A stretch of DNA of 32,097 nt. Source: Sulfuritalea sp. (GTDB lineage: Bacteria; Pseudomonadota; Gammaproteobacteria; Burkholderiales; Rhodocyclaceae). The notes beneath the pieces are model-generated. The model saw only the letters and a program-made list of their open reading frames with translations. It ran no database searches and was not told the DNA's origin. Both the position numbers and the translations under genes were made by a program. This document shows positions 17,301 through 29,657 of this stretch, piece after piece (position 1 is the first letter of the stretch; each line of letters opens with the position of its first letter). The stretch is from assembly GCA_016712985.1 (NCBI GenBank), contig JADJQA010000056.1, positions 1 to 32,097 on the forward strand. The letters are read 5' to 3'.

Positions 17301-20300
17301 CCAACTGCCCAAGGTGGTGTTGGCGGCGGTGATCGCCACGCCGTCGAGCGCGCCGGTATCGACATCGGTCTGGCCGCCGGTCAATGACGAGACCAGGGTA
17401 CCCACCGCGCCCGACGGAGCCGCCGCGTCCTCTGCCTGGGTGATCGCAAGCAGCGTGTCGGCCATCGCCGGGGCGTCATTGACGCCGTTGATGGTGACGG
17501 TCAGCGTGCTCGTAGCCGTGCCGCCCTGACCGTCGCTGATGGTGTAGGCGAAGGTCTCGGTCAGGCTCTGGCCGGCGGCAAGCGCCTGCACCGCGCTGTT
17601 GCCGCCGTCCGGGGCATAGCTGAAACCGCCGTCGCCGGCGACTTGCAGGCCGCCATACAGCCCCGGCAGTGCCGCACCCAGCGTCGTGCCGCTGCCCGCG
17701 GTGCCGGACGCGCCGTCGGCATTGGCAAAGCCGACCACGACCAGCGTCCCGCCATCGACGTCGCTGTCCTGACCGCCCGTGCCGGGCGTGAGATCCCCGG
17801 TCACCGCGCCGCCGTCTTCCTGGGCGGTGACGACATCGGCCGTGGCGGTGGGCGGATCGTTGTCGCCATTGATCGTGATCACCAGTGTGGTCGTCGCGGT
17901 GCCACCGGCGCTGTCGCTCACGGTGTAGCTGAAGCTGTCGGTCAGCGTCTGGCCGGGACCGAGCGCCTGGACGGTGGAATTGGCGTTGTTGAGGAGGTAG
18001 CTGTAGCTGCCGTCGGCGTTCAAGGTCAGCGTGCCATAGCTGCCCGCCGTTGCGCCGCCGACGGTACCGGCACCGGTTCCGCTCACGGCCGAAACCGAGA
18101 GTGTCGTATTCGCATCCGGATCGGTGTCGTTGGGCAGCACGTTGCCCGTCGCCGGCACGGTCGAGTCCTCGACGATGCTGTTGCTGTCGGCCACTGCCAC
18201 CGGCGAGTCATTGGTGCCGGTGACGGTGATGACCAGCGTGGCCTGAACGAAGGAGCCACGCCCGTCGGATGTCGTATAGACGAAGCTCTCGCTGAGCGTC
18301 TCGCCCGCCTTCAGGGCCTGAACCGTCGCATTGCCGTTGTCGATGATGTACTGATAGCTGCCATCGGCCAGCACCGCGATGCCGCCGTATAGTCCGGCCA
18401 GGGGCGTTCCCGGAAAGCTGGTACTAATTACGCCGCCATAGCCGTCGGGCAAGCTGATGTCGATTACCGTCAGCGGGTCGCCATCGGGATCTGCATCCGG
18501 CGCGCCACTGCTGCTCGTGCCGCCACCGTCGGTCCGCGCACCGGTCAGCAGGTTGCCAGAGGCGGTGGTCTGTTCCTCGGCGATTGCGTTCGTATCATTG
18601 ACCGCGGCGGGCGCCTGGTTGGTGCCGTGGATGGTGATGGTGAGTTGCGCGGTGTCCGTCGATGTGCCGTCGGACACAGTGTAGGTGAAGCTTTCCGTCA
18701 ATGACGAACCCAGCAGCAGGCCGGTCACCGCCGGAGCGGTAGTGCTCGGCGTGTAGGTCCAGGTGCCGTCGGCATTGAGGGCGAGACTGCCGTAGGTTCC
18801 GGCCAGCGCCGCGCCCACCGTGCCTGCCGTTCCCGTGCCCGCGGCTTCGGTGCCGGTGCGAAGTGCGCTCACCGTGAGCGAAGGATTGGCATCCTGGTCA
18901 TGGTCGTTGGGCAGCACGTTCGCCGATACCGCAGCCGTGTTGGTGGTGGCCGCGCTGTCGTCCTCGCCGACCGGCGCATCGTTGTTGCCGCTGATCGTGA
19001 TCGCGAGCGTCGAACTCGAGCTACCGCCCTTGCCGTCCGAAACCGTGTAGGTGAAGGTCTCGATGCGCGTCTCGCCGGCCCTCAGCGCCTGCACTGCCGG
19101 GTCCGCCGTGTTCAAGGCGTAGCTGTAGCTGCCGTCGGCAGCGAGCGTAAGGTGACCATAGGTCCCCGCGAGCGCCGTACCGACCGTGCCCGGCACGTTC
19201 GTCGAAGTGATTACGCCGATCACGCCGAGCGTATCGCCAGTATCCGGATCGGTATCGGCGGCGCCTGGCTCGGTCGTCACCGTGCCTGCTCCGTCGGTCC
19301 GTCCGGCGCCGGTCAGCAGATTGCCCGAAGCCGTGGCCTGGTCTTCGGTCATGCTGTTGGTGTCGGCATTCGCCATCGGCGCGTCGTTCGCGCCGCTCAG
19401 GGTGATGGTGATGCTCGCGCTGCTGGTGCCGCCATTGCCGTCCGAAATCGTGTAGGTGAAGGTATCGGTTGCGGTGGCCCCCGCCGCCAACGCCAGGGCG
19501 GTGGTGGCATTGGGCACGAAGCTGTAGCTGCCGTCGGCATTGAGCGTGAGGCTGCCGTAGGTGCCGGCCAGCGGCGCGCCCAGGGTGCCGCCGGTTATCG
19601 CGGATACCGTCAGGGTGTCCGCCGCATCCGGGTCGCTGTCGTTGGCCAGCGCATTGCCCGCGACGCTGCCTGCGTTGGCCGGAACGCTGGATGCGTCATT
19701 GACCGCGAGCGGCGGATCGTTGGTCCCGTTGATGGTGATGACCACGTTCGCCGTGGCGCTGCCGCCCTTGCCGTCACCGACCACGTAGGTAAATGTGTCG
19801 GTTACTGACTGGCCCGTTGCCAGCGCATTGACCGCGGGGTTGGCATTGTCGAGCGCGTAGCTGTAGCTGCCGTCGGGCATGAGCGTAAGCGCGCCATAGG
19901 TGCCGGTCGCCGTCGCACCGCCGCCAGGAACGGGAATCGCGCTGCCGGCCGACTGGTTGGCGCCGGCGGCGATGCCGATAACCACCGGCGTGTCGCCGTT
20001 GAGATCGGAATCGTTGCCGAGTACGCCGCTTGCCGCGGCGCTGACGCTGGCAGTGCCTTCGGTGATGCTGTTGCCGTCGGCAACCGCCACCGGCGGGTTG
20101 TTGCTGCCGTTGATGGTGATGGTCAGCGTGGCGCTGGCCGTCCCGCCCTGGCCATCGGAAACGGTGTAGCTGTAGGTCTCGGTCAACGTCGCTCCGGCGC
20201 CCAGCGCCGCCACCGTCGGGTTGGCCGTGTCGACGGCGAAGCTGTAGGTGCCGTCGGCGTTGAGCGTCAGGCTGCCGTAGCCGTTGGTTCCGGCCAGCGG

Positions 20301-23300
20301 CGCGCCCAAAGTGCCGCCGGCAACTGCGGTGACGCCGAGCGTGCCGCCGTCGATATCGCTGTCGTTGGTCAGCACCGAACCGGTCACCGGCGTGGCCGAG
20401 GCCTTGCCGATGCTGTTGGCATCGTTGGCCGCGACCGGATCGTCATTGACCGGCGTCAGGTTCACCGTGGTGGTACCGGCGAGCGAGGTCTGCTTGCCGT
20501 TGGGGGCGGCATCCGAATCCACGTCGCGCACGGTCCACGACACGGTACGCACGCCGCTCCCGGGGTTTTCGGAGGTCGAATCGAAGCCTATCGAGCGTAG
20601 CGCTGTCTCGTAGTTGACCAGCGTTGCGCTGCCGGTCAGCGTCAGCACGCCGGTTGCGCCATCGTAGCTGCCGCTGATGCCGTTCTGATTGCTGAAGTTG
20701 AGGCGATCGCCGGCAACGAAGCCGCTGGCAATGGATATCACCGCCTGATCCATCTGGGTGTCATCCACATCGGCCAGCGCGAGTCCGGGCTCCAGCGTGA
20801 CCGCGGCGGCGTTCTCGGTATAGCTGCGCGTGCTGCCGACGCTTGCGATGGTCGGCGTGTCGTTGACCGGAGTGAGGTTCACGGTCCGCAGGCTGGTGGT
20901 GGTCTTTGCACCCGCGCCGTCGGAATTGGCATCGGTCACCGAAACGGTCAGGCTGCGGCTGTTGCGTGTGGTGTTCACCGTGGGATCGTCGCTGGTGCTG
21001 CTGAACACCAATGTGCGCAGCACCTGCTGGTAGTTCGCGACGGTGTCCGCTCCGGACAGCGTGAGCACGCCGCCGGCAAAGCTGGCGCTGACGCTCGTGC
21101 CAGTCGTATCCACCGCAAGTAGGTCGCCCGTAACCGCGCTGGCGATGGTGACGCTGGCGTTGTTGATCTGCGTGTCATCCACGTCGCTCAATGCCAGTCC
21201 GGCATCGACCGCGACCGCCGTCGCCTGCTCGGTGTAGGCGGCTGCCGGTGGCGCGGCGGAAATCACCGGTGCGTCGTTGCTGCGGGTGATGTTGATGGCG
21301 ATGGTGCCGGTGGCCGTCAGGCGCCCGAGGTTGCCCTGGTCGACACCGCTGCCGGCGGTGCCGCCGCCGGTGACATTGGGATTCTGGTCGTTCACCGTGA
21401 CGGCCAGCGTGACCGATGCCGGCGGGTCCTCGCTGCTATTGAGATAGGTCAGGCCGCGCAGGACCGAGTCGGCGCGCGCGGCGGTAGCCGAGGTGTTGAA
21501 GGTGATCGTGATGGTGCCGCCCGCCTGGGTATAGGTGCCCACGGTGACGCCCGAGACCACCACGTTGCCGCTGCCGCTTCCGGTCAGGCCGCGCGTGCCG
21601 GTCGCGCCGAACACGTCGTCGGTGCTGGCGCCGCCGTTGCGCGCCACGGTGAGCGTGGCCTTGTTCCAGTTGGTGGCGTCGAGTTCCGGGTCGGCGAGCA
21701 GCGCGTTGCTGTCGATCTGTACGGCCGCGCCGTTCTCGACGTAATTGCCGGAGCGCGTTGCATCCAGCCCGCTGATGCTCGGCGCGTCGTTGATGCGGGT
21801 GATCGCCACTGTCACCGAACCCGTGGCGCTGAGCTGCCCAAGACCGCCCTGGTTTTGCCCGCCACCGCTGGTGCCGCCACCCGTGACGTTGCTGTTCTTG
21901 TCGTTGAGGACGAAGTTGATCTGCGCGCTCGCCGGCGGCGCATCCGAGGTGTTCACATAGGCCACCGCGCCCATCGCCTTGCCGACCAGCGCTGCGGTCG
22001 CACTGGCGTTGAACGTGACCGTCAGTGTGCCGCTGGCGTTGGTGAAGGTGCCGACCGTCACGCCATCCACCACCAGGTTCGCACCCGAGGTCTGGACGCC
22101 GACCGACGCGTTGCCGGTGTCGTCGTCGATGAAACTGAACACGTCCTGCGCCTGGGGCGTGCCGCTGCGCCGGACCGCAAGCGTCGCGCTGTTCCAGTTG
22201 TTGCCCAATTCGAGGTCGGCTGCGGTGACGCTGCCGTCGCTGTCGAGGCGCACAGGAGTGCTGGCGTTCTCGACAAAGGCCGGAGATCCGCTCAAGGCGG
22301 CAATGGTCGGCGCATCGTTGATCGGGCTGACCGTCGCCGCGACGGTGGTCGGCGTGCTGAAGCGCGTCGTGCCGCCGGTGGCGGCGATGGTCTGGCCGGT
22401 GGTGGGCGCAATGATCGCACCGCCGGTCGAAGTATCCAGGGCCGCCACGCTCAGCGCGGGCGGCGTGCCGTTGTAGTTCGCCACCGGCTGGAAGCGCAGG
22501 CTGGCGCTGGTGGGCAGCAGCACCGAGTTGGCGTCGCCGGCCGACGTGCCCGTCGGCAGATCGACCCAGGTGCCCGGAGTGACGCTGTACTGCCACTTGC
22601 CTTCGGTGCTTGCGTTGGCGGTGTTGCCGAGAATCGCCAGCCCGGCGAAGGCCGTGGCAGTGCTGGCCCCGCCGCCTGCGACGCCGCTCTGGTCGTCGGT
22701 CAGGTCGCTGTACTTGCCGGAGAACAGCGTGCTGATCACCGCGCCCGCATTCGACGCGCTGGTGACATCTTCGTTCACCGCGCTCAGTGATGCACTGGTG
22801 AGTGTCGGCGCGTCATTGACGCTGGTGATGCCGGTGGTGAGGGTGACCGTGTTGCTGCTGTTGCTGTAACGGGTGGTACCGCCGGAGAGTGTCGTGTCGT
22901 TGGAGACATCGACCGTGCTACCGGTGGTAATCGCCGCGCCGGAACTGTCCACCAGACGCACGGTCAGGCCGCCCGGCGTGCCGTAAAACTGGCTCGTCGG
23001 AACGAAGCGCAGGGAATCGGTGGACTTCAGCAATATGGCGCTGCTGGTGGACACCGAAGGCAGATTCGTCCACGTATTGCCATCGGTGGAATATTGCCAC
23101 TCGCCCTGCGCGGATACCGCCGCATTCGTCGTGATAGCGATGCCCGCCAGCGTGTTGGCCGACGACCCGCCGGTGATGCCGTCGAGCGCGTCATTGAACT
23201 TGCCGCCGAACAGGTTGCTTATCGTGTCGCCGGGCGGTGTGTTGCCGGTGCCACCCAGGCATCCTCGCTTACCGCGGCAAGGGCGACCGCCGTCGCGTCC

Positions 23301-26300
23301 GTGCGCACCGGCGCATCGTTCACCGCAGTCACGTTGACCGTGATGGTGCGCGAGGTCACCAGATTGGCGCTGACCCCGTCGAAATAGGAGTAGTCGCCGG
23401 GATTCGCGTCGCATCGTCGGTGTCGCCGGTCAGTGCTCCTGGCCGTGCGCCGATGTTGCCGCCGTCATTCACCGCAACGGATACCGAGAAACTGCCGTTC
23501 CAGTCGGCACTGGTCGGGCTGTCGGCCTCGTCCGGGAAGGTCACGGTCAGGGCCTGCAGGCGCGCGTTGAGTTGGGCTTCGGTCGCGCCGGTGATGGTCA
23601 CGGTCGCGGTGCCTGTGCCACCAACCGTTCCACCGCTGCCACCGACCGCCGAGATGACCCCCTTGCTGACGGTCACCGTGGCCGAAAGGTTGCTCGCGCC
23701 GTTGTCGTCCGGATCGGCGACGGCAAACGCTCCCACCAGAGCCGTGAGGTTCAAGGTTGCGGAGCCTTCGTCGACGGTGACGTTGCTCGCGCTCACCTGC
23801 GCCGGGTCGTTGGTGCCGGAGACGAAGACATTGCGAAAGCCCGAAGCGACGTTTTGCGTCAAGCCGCCGGGAATCGCGGCATAGGGATCGATCGCGGTGG
23901 ATGGCACGTCATCGGGCGCGGTGCCGGGATCGGCGCCGTCAGGATTCTTGCCGCCGTTCGCCGTCAGTCCGGCATCCAGCACGCCGGTGGTGACGTTCCT
24001 CAAACGATCATCCGCGATCACCTGCACCCGGTAGGTGGAATCGGCGTTGGCGAGTCCACCGGAGAACGCTACGGTAAGACCTCCAAGGTAGTTGTTAACT
24101 TCTGCCCGGGTGCCGCGGATGACGAGCGCGGTACCCGTCCCCGCCAGGGTATCGTCAATTTCGAAATTCGCGCCCTCGGTGAATGCGTAGCTTGACGCGA
24201 TGGCGAGCGTACCCGTGTACGCACCCGCCGCCAGCGGCGTGCCGGCGTTGTCGGTGATGCGCACCGTGACCTGCACGAAGTCGCTCTCCCCGGTCGTCGA
24301 AGCCGGCGCGCCACCATCGGTGTAGTCGACATCGTTGATCACAAAGCCCGATACCGCGGTGGCCGTGGCACCCGCCGCGATCGCGACGGTGCCGCCCGTC
24401 GCGGCGACGGCCGGCGCATCGTTGGTGCGCGTGAGGATGATCGGGATCAGCACATCCGCAACCGCGTTCGCCACGCTGCCGCCACCCACATCGCCGCCGA
24501 TTGCGGCGGTGCCTTCGGAGAAGCTTGCGGTCAGCGTAACGTCATCCGCCGCGCCACCGTTGTAGTCGTGGTTGCCATGAGCGGGACTGGTGTAGAAAAG
24601 GCCGTTGGTGGTGTCGTTGAGCAGGGTCTGGATATCGTCGGCACGGCCGGTCAGGGTCAGGGTCGCGCTGTTGTCACCGCCGATGGTGACGGTTCTTCCG
24701 CCCACCGCGAAGGTGGTCTGGGCGCCGGCGCCCGCGACGCCCAGGGTGCCGTGCCCGGCGGGCACGCTCAGCGTCATGGTCACCGGCAGGTCGAAGTTGG
24801 TGGATTCCACGTCCGCGACACTGAACCCGCCGATATAGGTGGCGAGGTCTTCGTTGATGGTCTGCGAGCCCGGCCCGGAGAAGGTCGGCGCGTCGTTGAC
24901 GGAGGACGCGCGCACGGTGACGCTCCTGGCCACGCGGTTCGGGTCGGTGGCTAGCACCGCGATTTCGTTCGCGGCGTACCAGTCGAACTCGTCGTTGGGC
25001 ACAGCCGTCGGCGTGCCGCCGGGCGTCGCGTTCTGGTTCAGCGTGCCGCCGTTGGCGCCGGCGGTCAGCACGCCTGCGCCGTCGCGCAGCCGGTCGTCGA
25101 CAACCACCTGCACCTTGTAAAGTGCGTCGCGATCGTCAGGGAAGGTCACTGTCAGGCTTGCCAGCGTGGCATTCACATCGGCCTTGGTGCCGCGGATCAC
25201 GAGGTAGTCGCCGGTGCCATCCTTGTCCCCATCGCGCACTGCCGCGCCGCTCAACACGACGTCGAGAGTGGTGTTGCCGCCGGTGGTGTAGGTGCCGGCG
25301 GCAAACGCCGCACCCGCGCCGGTAAGCAGGCGCACCGTGACCTGGACGTAGTCGGTTTCACCGGGGAAAACGGCCGAGAGTTCCGCGTCGTCCAGCACGA
25401 AGATTCCCACCGGATTGTTGGCGGCAACGGCGCTGTCGATGTTGATCGGCCCTGACGGTGCGGTCAGCGTCGGCGCATCGTTGGTCGGCGTGACGAGGAT
25501 GTCGAACCGGCTGATCGCCGTGGCGACCACGCCGTCGCTGACGACGAAATTGAAGTGATCGGCGAAGTTCTCGGTGCCGTTGTGGACGTACTTGATCTTG
25601 CCTTCGTCGATGTCCTTCTGGGTGAACGTCGAGCCGGCGCCCAGCGTGGCGCCATCGCGCGTGAGCTTGCCAAAAGCGACGTTGGTGGTGATGCGGTACT
25701 GCCGCTGCACGGCGTCGTTGTCGCTGTCCACTGTCTGCAGGAAACCGCCGGTGATGTCGCCGGTGCCGCCCTCGACCACGGTGAGTACCTGATTGGCGCC
25801 GGTCTTCGCCGTGCCGTAGCCCGGGTCGTTGGCGACGCTGGGATCCAGGGCGGCTTCGTTCACCGCAATCAGCGGCGGATCGTTCAAGGGGATGATGCTC
25901 AGGTTGACCGCGCCGCTGCCCGCATTGCGGCCGGTGATCGCGTCCACATTGAGCGTCGGATCGCTTTGACCGGTGCGCGTTTCGGTTTCAGAGGTTGCGA
26001 CACTGAGATTGTCGCGCACCTGTACGTTGAAGCTGTCGGTGAGGTTCGCCGGCTGGTCGTCGCCGCCGTGCACATAACGCAGCCCGCTGGTGCCGCCGTC
26101 GGCGCTCAGGGTCAGCAACGACTTGGGCAACCACATGTCGGTGTCTGTGTGCGCGACCCACGCGGCCCCGTCCCAGCGCTGCAGGCTGCCGTCGAGGGGC
26201 AGAGTGGTGATCCTGAACCACAACTGGTCGGGAATACCCTCGGCGTTGTCCGCCCCCGTCTGCTTGCCCGCACCCTGGGCGTTGTCCACGTCGCCGAGGT

Positions 26301-29100
26301 TCAGCGTCGCCGCGGTGATGCGCGCGATGCCCGAGGTCGCGTTGCCGCTGACCGCTTCACCCAGGGTCAGCGTGCTGCCGGAAGCCGTGGGCGCATCGTT
26401 GATCGGCTGCGCTTCCACCTGGAAGCTGGTGAAGAGGCGATTGGGCCCGCCGTCGCTGACCGAGTACGCGATCGAGCCGATCATGTTCTCGCCGCCGTCC
26501 TGCTGCCAGGTGATGCGGCTGTTGTTGACGTCGTCCTGGGTGAAGCGGTCCAGCGTAGACAGGGCGACGCCGTTGAGCTTGAGCGTGCCATTGGAAGACG
26601 GCGAGGTCAGGATGTAGATGACCTGTGTCGGTGGCAACGGGATGAAGTCGCTGCGCAGCACCGCGTGACTCAGTATGGTGTTGGTGATGGTGCCGGTGCC
26701 GCCTTCGAGCGGACCCGGCGGTGGTACGGCGGCGGTCCCGGTATTGGCCTGGGGTTGCGTTCCGTTGCCCGAGTCGACGCTCGATCCGCTGTTTCCGCCA
26801 TAGCCTGGATCCGCTCCCGGAACGGTGAGCAGGCCGGTGGTGTTCGGCGCGGAAAAGGCCAGATCGAAGGTCCGGGTAGCCAGCGTGAGGTCGCCCGGAA
26901 GGTCGCGCACGCCGCCTTCGCGGAGCAGGCCGGGATTGTCGAAATCGTAGATCTGCAGCGCCGAATCGCGCAGTTTGAAGGTGAAGGCGTCAGATGTCGC
27001 CCCGGCCGACTGCGTGTTCTGGTCGTAGCGCAGTTTGCCGTCGTCGATGTCCTTCTGCGTGAAGGTGGCGCCGATGCCCAGGTTCTTCCATGTGCTGCCG
27101 TCGAAGAACTGCAGCGATCCGTACTGTGGGCGCGTTTCCACGGTGTAGACCAGTTGCGTGGTAGTGGAGTCGACGTCGGTGTAGCGCAGCGCGGTGCTCG
27201 GGATGGCCACCACCGCGCCTGGCGCCACTGCGGTGAGTCCGGTATTGACGTCGAGCACCGGGTCGTCGTCGTTGGCCAGCACCGTCACATTGGCCGTGTG
27301 ACTGGTGGTCGCTGCCGCGCCAGGGCCTTCGCCGCCGCCGCTGTCCGTGATGGCGAAGGTAATCGTCGGCGCGAATGCGTCCGCTTCATCACCGTCGTGC
27401 GCGAACTTGACCTTGCTCGCCTGGTCCGCGGCAAAGGTGCTGCTGCCGGCGATCAGCGCTTCGCCGGGATCGACGATTCCATCGTTGTCGGCATCGAGAA
27501 AGAAGGTGCCGTGGCCTTGCGCATTGAGCGAGGTCACCGCCACCGTCACCGCGGTCGCCAGGGCGTCGTCGCGATCGTTAACGGCGAAGCCGATCGACTT
27601 GGTCTGGCCCTCGTATTGCGTGGCGCTGCTGGAGGCCGAGGGCGCGTCGTTGGTCGGCGTCAGCGTGACATTCAACGCAGTCAATGCGGAACTGCCGCCG
27701 CCACCGTCGTGAACCACCACATTGAAAGCATCGGTATCGCCCGCGGTGACGTTGCTGCCGTCGTGCGTGTACTTCAGGCTGGCGATCTGCGGCTGTGAAA
27801 ATACGGACCCGATTGCAACGACGAACCCGTTGAACGTCAGCGTGCCGCGCGTCGGCAGGCTGTTGATCTCGATGATCATCTGGGCTGGCACCTGTTGCCC
27901 GCTGGTGATATCCGGATCGGCAAGGCCGAGATTGGCCGCGCCGAACGCCACGTTGGCCGCGGACTCCTGCACGGTCAGCGCGGTGGGCGCGAGCGTCGGC
28001 GCGTCATTCGTCGCCGTGATCGAAATCGCCGCGGTGAGTTGGGTCGCGGCGGCAGAAGTGGAATCGGTGCAATCGACGGTGAGCGTGTCGCTGCCGTGGT
28101 AGTGGAACGTCGGCGTGTAGGTCATGCCGGCGATGGCGGCGTTGACGTCGGTGAGCGTTCCCGTGAATGAAACGCTGGCCGAGGCGTTCCCCGTCAGCGC
28201 GCTCAGGCCGACGGTGCTGGCGAGGGTGAGGGTCCCGTGCAGCACGCTCAGGGTCAGCGTCTGGGTGTCCAGCGCGTCGGCGTCCGCAATAGTGATGCCG
28301 GTGATCGCCGTTGTCGCATCCTCGGCCAGGGTGCGTGCAGCGGCGGCCGCGTCGGCGATGACCGGAGCCGCCAGCAGGCCATCGAAGCTGCGCGCTGCGA
28401 GGGCGGTCGCTTCGATGCGGCCCGTCTGCTGTTCGAGTTGCCAGTTACCGCCGCGAAGTGTGGCTCCGGTGGCGTCTATCGAGGCGGCAATATCGGCACC
28501 GGTTGCTCGCGCCAAGGCGGAAAGGAACGCGCCACCACCGGCACCACGTCCGATATCGCAGCCGTACAGCAATACGTCGGCGTCGCTCGTGAGGCCGGCG
28601 CCGATGTCGGCGAGCCTGGTGCCAACGCCGGGCAGAGCGGCCAGATCCAGGGCGATGTCGCCGATTTTCAAGACGCCTTCCGCGCCGTGGGATATCAAGT
28701 GCAAGGCATCGACCGGCGCGCCGGAACCGATTCCTGTGGCGATTTGATCCAGCGCGCTGCGGGCCGGGTCGAGGACAATGATCTCGACCCCGCTGCGGAT
28801 ACCGGCGACGATTTCCTGCCAGCCGGCGACGGCCGGGTCGATAAACACTAGCTCGCGGCGGCTTGGCTCCACGGCGGCGGTCGAGCCATCGCTGAAACTT
28901 GTCACGGCCTTGGCCGAGGGCGCCGCAAACGAAGTCTCGGGCGATTCGGCGTGCTGGTCGGGAAGGTACTCGGCGCCAGCGACAGGCGACCCGTCAAACA
29001 GCGTTCGCGTTTCCAGGGCGAGGATAGTGCCGCGCGGGGCGAAAATGCCTCTGGCCATGTTCCGGTTGCGCTGCGGGAGACGTTGGCGGACCAGGCTCAT
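14382..29100 (-). CDS. Giant repetitive surface/secreted protein, LExR-LFD + DUF4347 + cadherin-like and VCBS repeats (two frameshifts)
   Basis: Joined across two one-base frameshifts (23393-23404 and 23243-23262), this encodes about 4,900 residues. Near the start is LETRTLFDGS (29-38), resembling the LEPR-xLL motif of large surface proteins, then a DUF4347 domain (about 83-245; key stretches ELVFIDPAVAGWQ, DALHLISHGAEG and DVLLYGCDIG). Next come some 17 cadherin-like/CSPG-like domains, each ending near a NDAP/NDPP motif, with a Ca-binding-type loop DADNDGIVDPGE. Eleven VCBS repeats follow (codons at 15867-20447). A distinct, non-repetitive C-terminal domain of about 255 residues (15159-14385) contains FSEQIRLAG near the end. 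I see no signal peptide, no RTX nonapeptides and no LPxTG. ATG 29100 is preferred to TTG 29139, though its ribosome site is weak. The probable role is adhesion or biofilm; the downstream genes are its likely exporter. Confidence 0.85.
15867..20447 (-). repeat. Block of 11 VCBS repeats in the giant gene
   Basis: Each unit of about 105-135 codons follows the same plan: NDAPV..DD start, GNVLTNDTD, YGSLTLNADGSYSY, AL..GQ, FTYTVSDG.GG and TLTITINGTN. Eleven units match this plan. One non-VCBS domain (about 17030-17480; STDNGGTW and PTDRVYFQP motifs) interrupts the block. The Asp/Asn-rich turns are typical of calcium-binding adhesin linkers. Confidence 0.88.
16245..17036 (-). repeat. Near-identical tandem VCBS repeats (period about 399 bp)
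   Basis: The two VCBS units at about 16640-17036 and 16245-16640 share long DNA-identical stretches, for example the parts coding VGVDDTATAVEAGGTAN and GTGNVLTNDTD. Corresponding sites (16421 and 16820) are 399 bp apart, or 133 codons. The other units differ much more, so this pair is a recent duplication or has been homogenised. Confidence 0.8.
23243..23404 (-). other. Double frameshift inside the giant gene
   Basis: Going 5' to 3' on the minus strand, the first frame ends its sensible protein at DDATRIP (near 23400). A second frame carries GDYSYFDG, TITVNVTAVNDAPV and AAVSEDAWVA. A third frame resumes at TPPGDTISNLFGG (near 23245). Each switch is repaired by adding one base, in GGCGAC- and GGTGGCACC-type GC contexts. 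The second frame keeps the normal NDAP domain boundary, so all three segments are genuine coding sequence. Confidence 0.85.
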
Positions 29101-29237
29101 GAAAGCCCCCGGGAGGATTGATCCGCCGAATGACGGCAAAGGAAAGTAAACACTCGGGAATCGCTTGTATCGCTCTGGCGATCGTCGGCGCAGGGCTAAA
29201 TTATTGGGAATCTGACCGACTTCACGTAGGTTGTGGG

Positions 29238-29267
29238 ATTATAGCTGATGCCGAGTGCAGCCGTCAA
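29238..29267 (-). promoter_or_regulatory. Sigma70-type promoter of the giant-protein operon
   Basis: Read on the minus strand: TTGACG (29267-29262), an 18-bp spacer, then a perfect TATAAT (29243-29238). Transcription should start near 29231, giving a leader of about 130 bases before ATG 29100. No other promoter-like site is apparent between the five genes, whose spacing is 26 bp or less. Confidence 0.7.
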
Positions 29268-29568
29268 TCGCTCGTGTTAGCTCGATACAACTAGTTCGGA
29301 TCTACCGGTGATGATCGAGCGCAGCGACCCAATCGGCAACCTCCCCGCGAGGGGAGAACAGGAGGGCGGGCCTACAATTTGTCTTCGGGTGTTTCATCAT
29401 CAGGGATGCCGCGCCACTGCTGCATGCGCGTTAGGCCAAAATCGTTACGTCCCGCTTCTCCAAAGTAGAAATGTCTCCTTTTGGCCGACTTTACGCAGTG
29501 GCTACCTCGCTCGAGAACGGCCGCACGAATCCCGCAAGGAGAAGTACGTGCAGCCGGCACCCAGGCGG
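29268..29568. other. Intergenic stretch without a recognisable gene
   Basis: I see no supported gene here. The sequence lies between the operon promoter and the stop of a recombinase remnant. A block around 29440-29500 (with AGAAATGTCTCCTTTTGG) looks like the flank of an insertion element, but I cannot name it. Confidence 0.5.
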
Positions 29569-29643
29569 CTAGATTTCGGTCTGCTCCGAGATCTCCAGCG
29601 CGTCATCTACCTCTATCCCGAGGTATCGCACAGTGCTTTCGAG
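29569..29643 (-). pseudogene. C-terminal remnant of a phage-type tyrosine recombinase
   Basis: The last 24 codons of an integrase are preserved on the minus strand, ending at TAG 29569-29571. They read LESTVRYLGIEVDDALEI then SEQTEI. The block matches the well-known C-terminus of a widespread integrase group, in which the Tyr of VRYLG is the catalytic nucleophile. Upstream of codon LE (above 29643) homology stops abruptly and a stop codon appears, so the gene was cut here, next to the recombinase-trio element. Confidence 0.65.
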
Positions 29644-29657
29644 CTGCTATGACTCCA

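Noticed and set aside
23243..23404. Programmed ribosomal frameshifting in the giant gene
   Set aside because: There is no slippery heptamer with a downstream structure that I can see. Two shifts 150 bp apart would be required, and similar one-base losses occur in unrelated genes in the window.
14382..29100. Classical RTX type I substrate (LapA-like)
   Set aside because: No GGxGxD nonapeptides, no retention-module N-terminus, and no ABC exporter within the operon.
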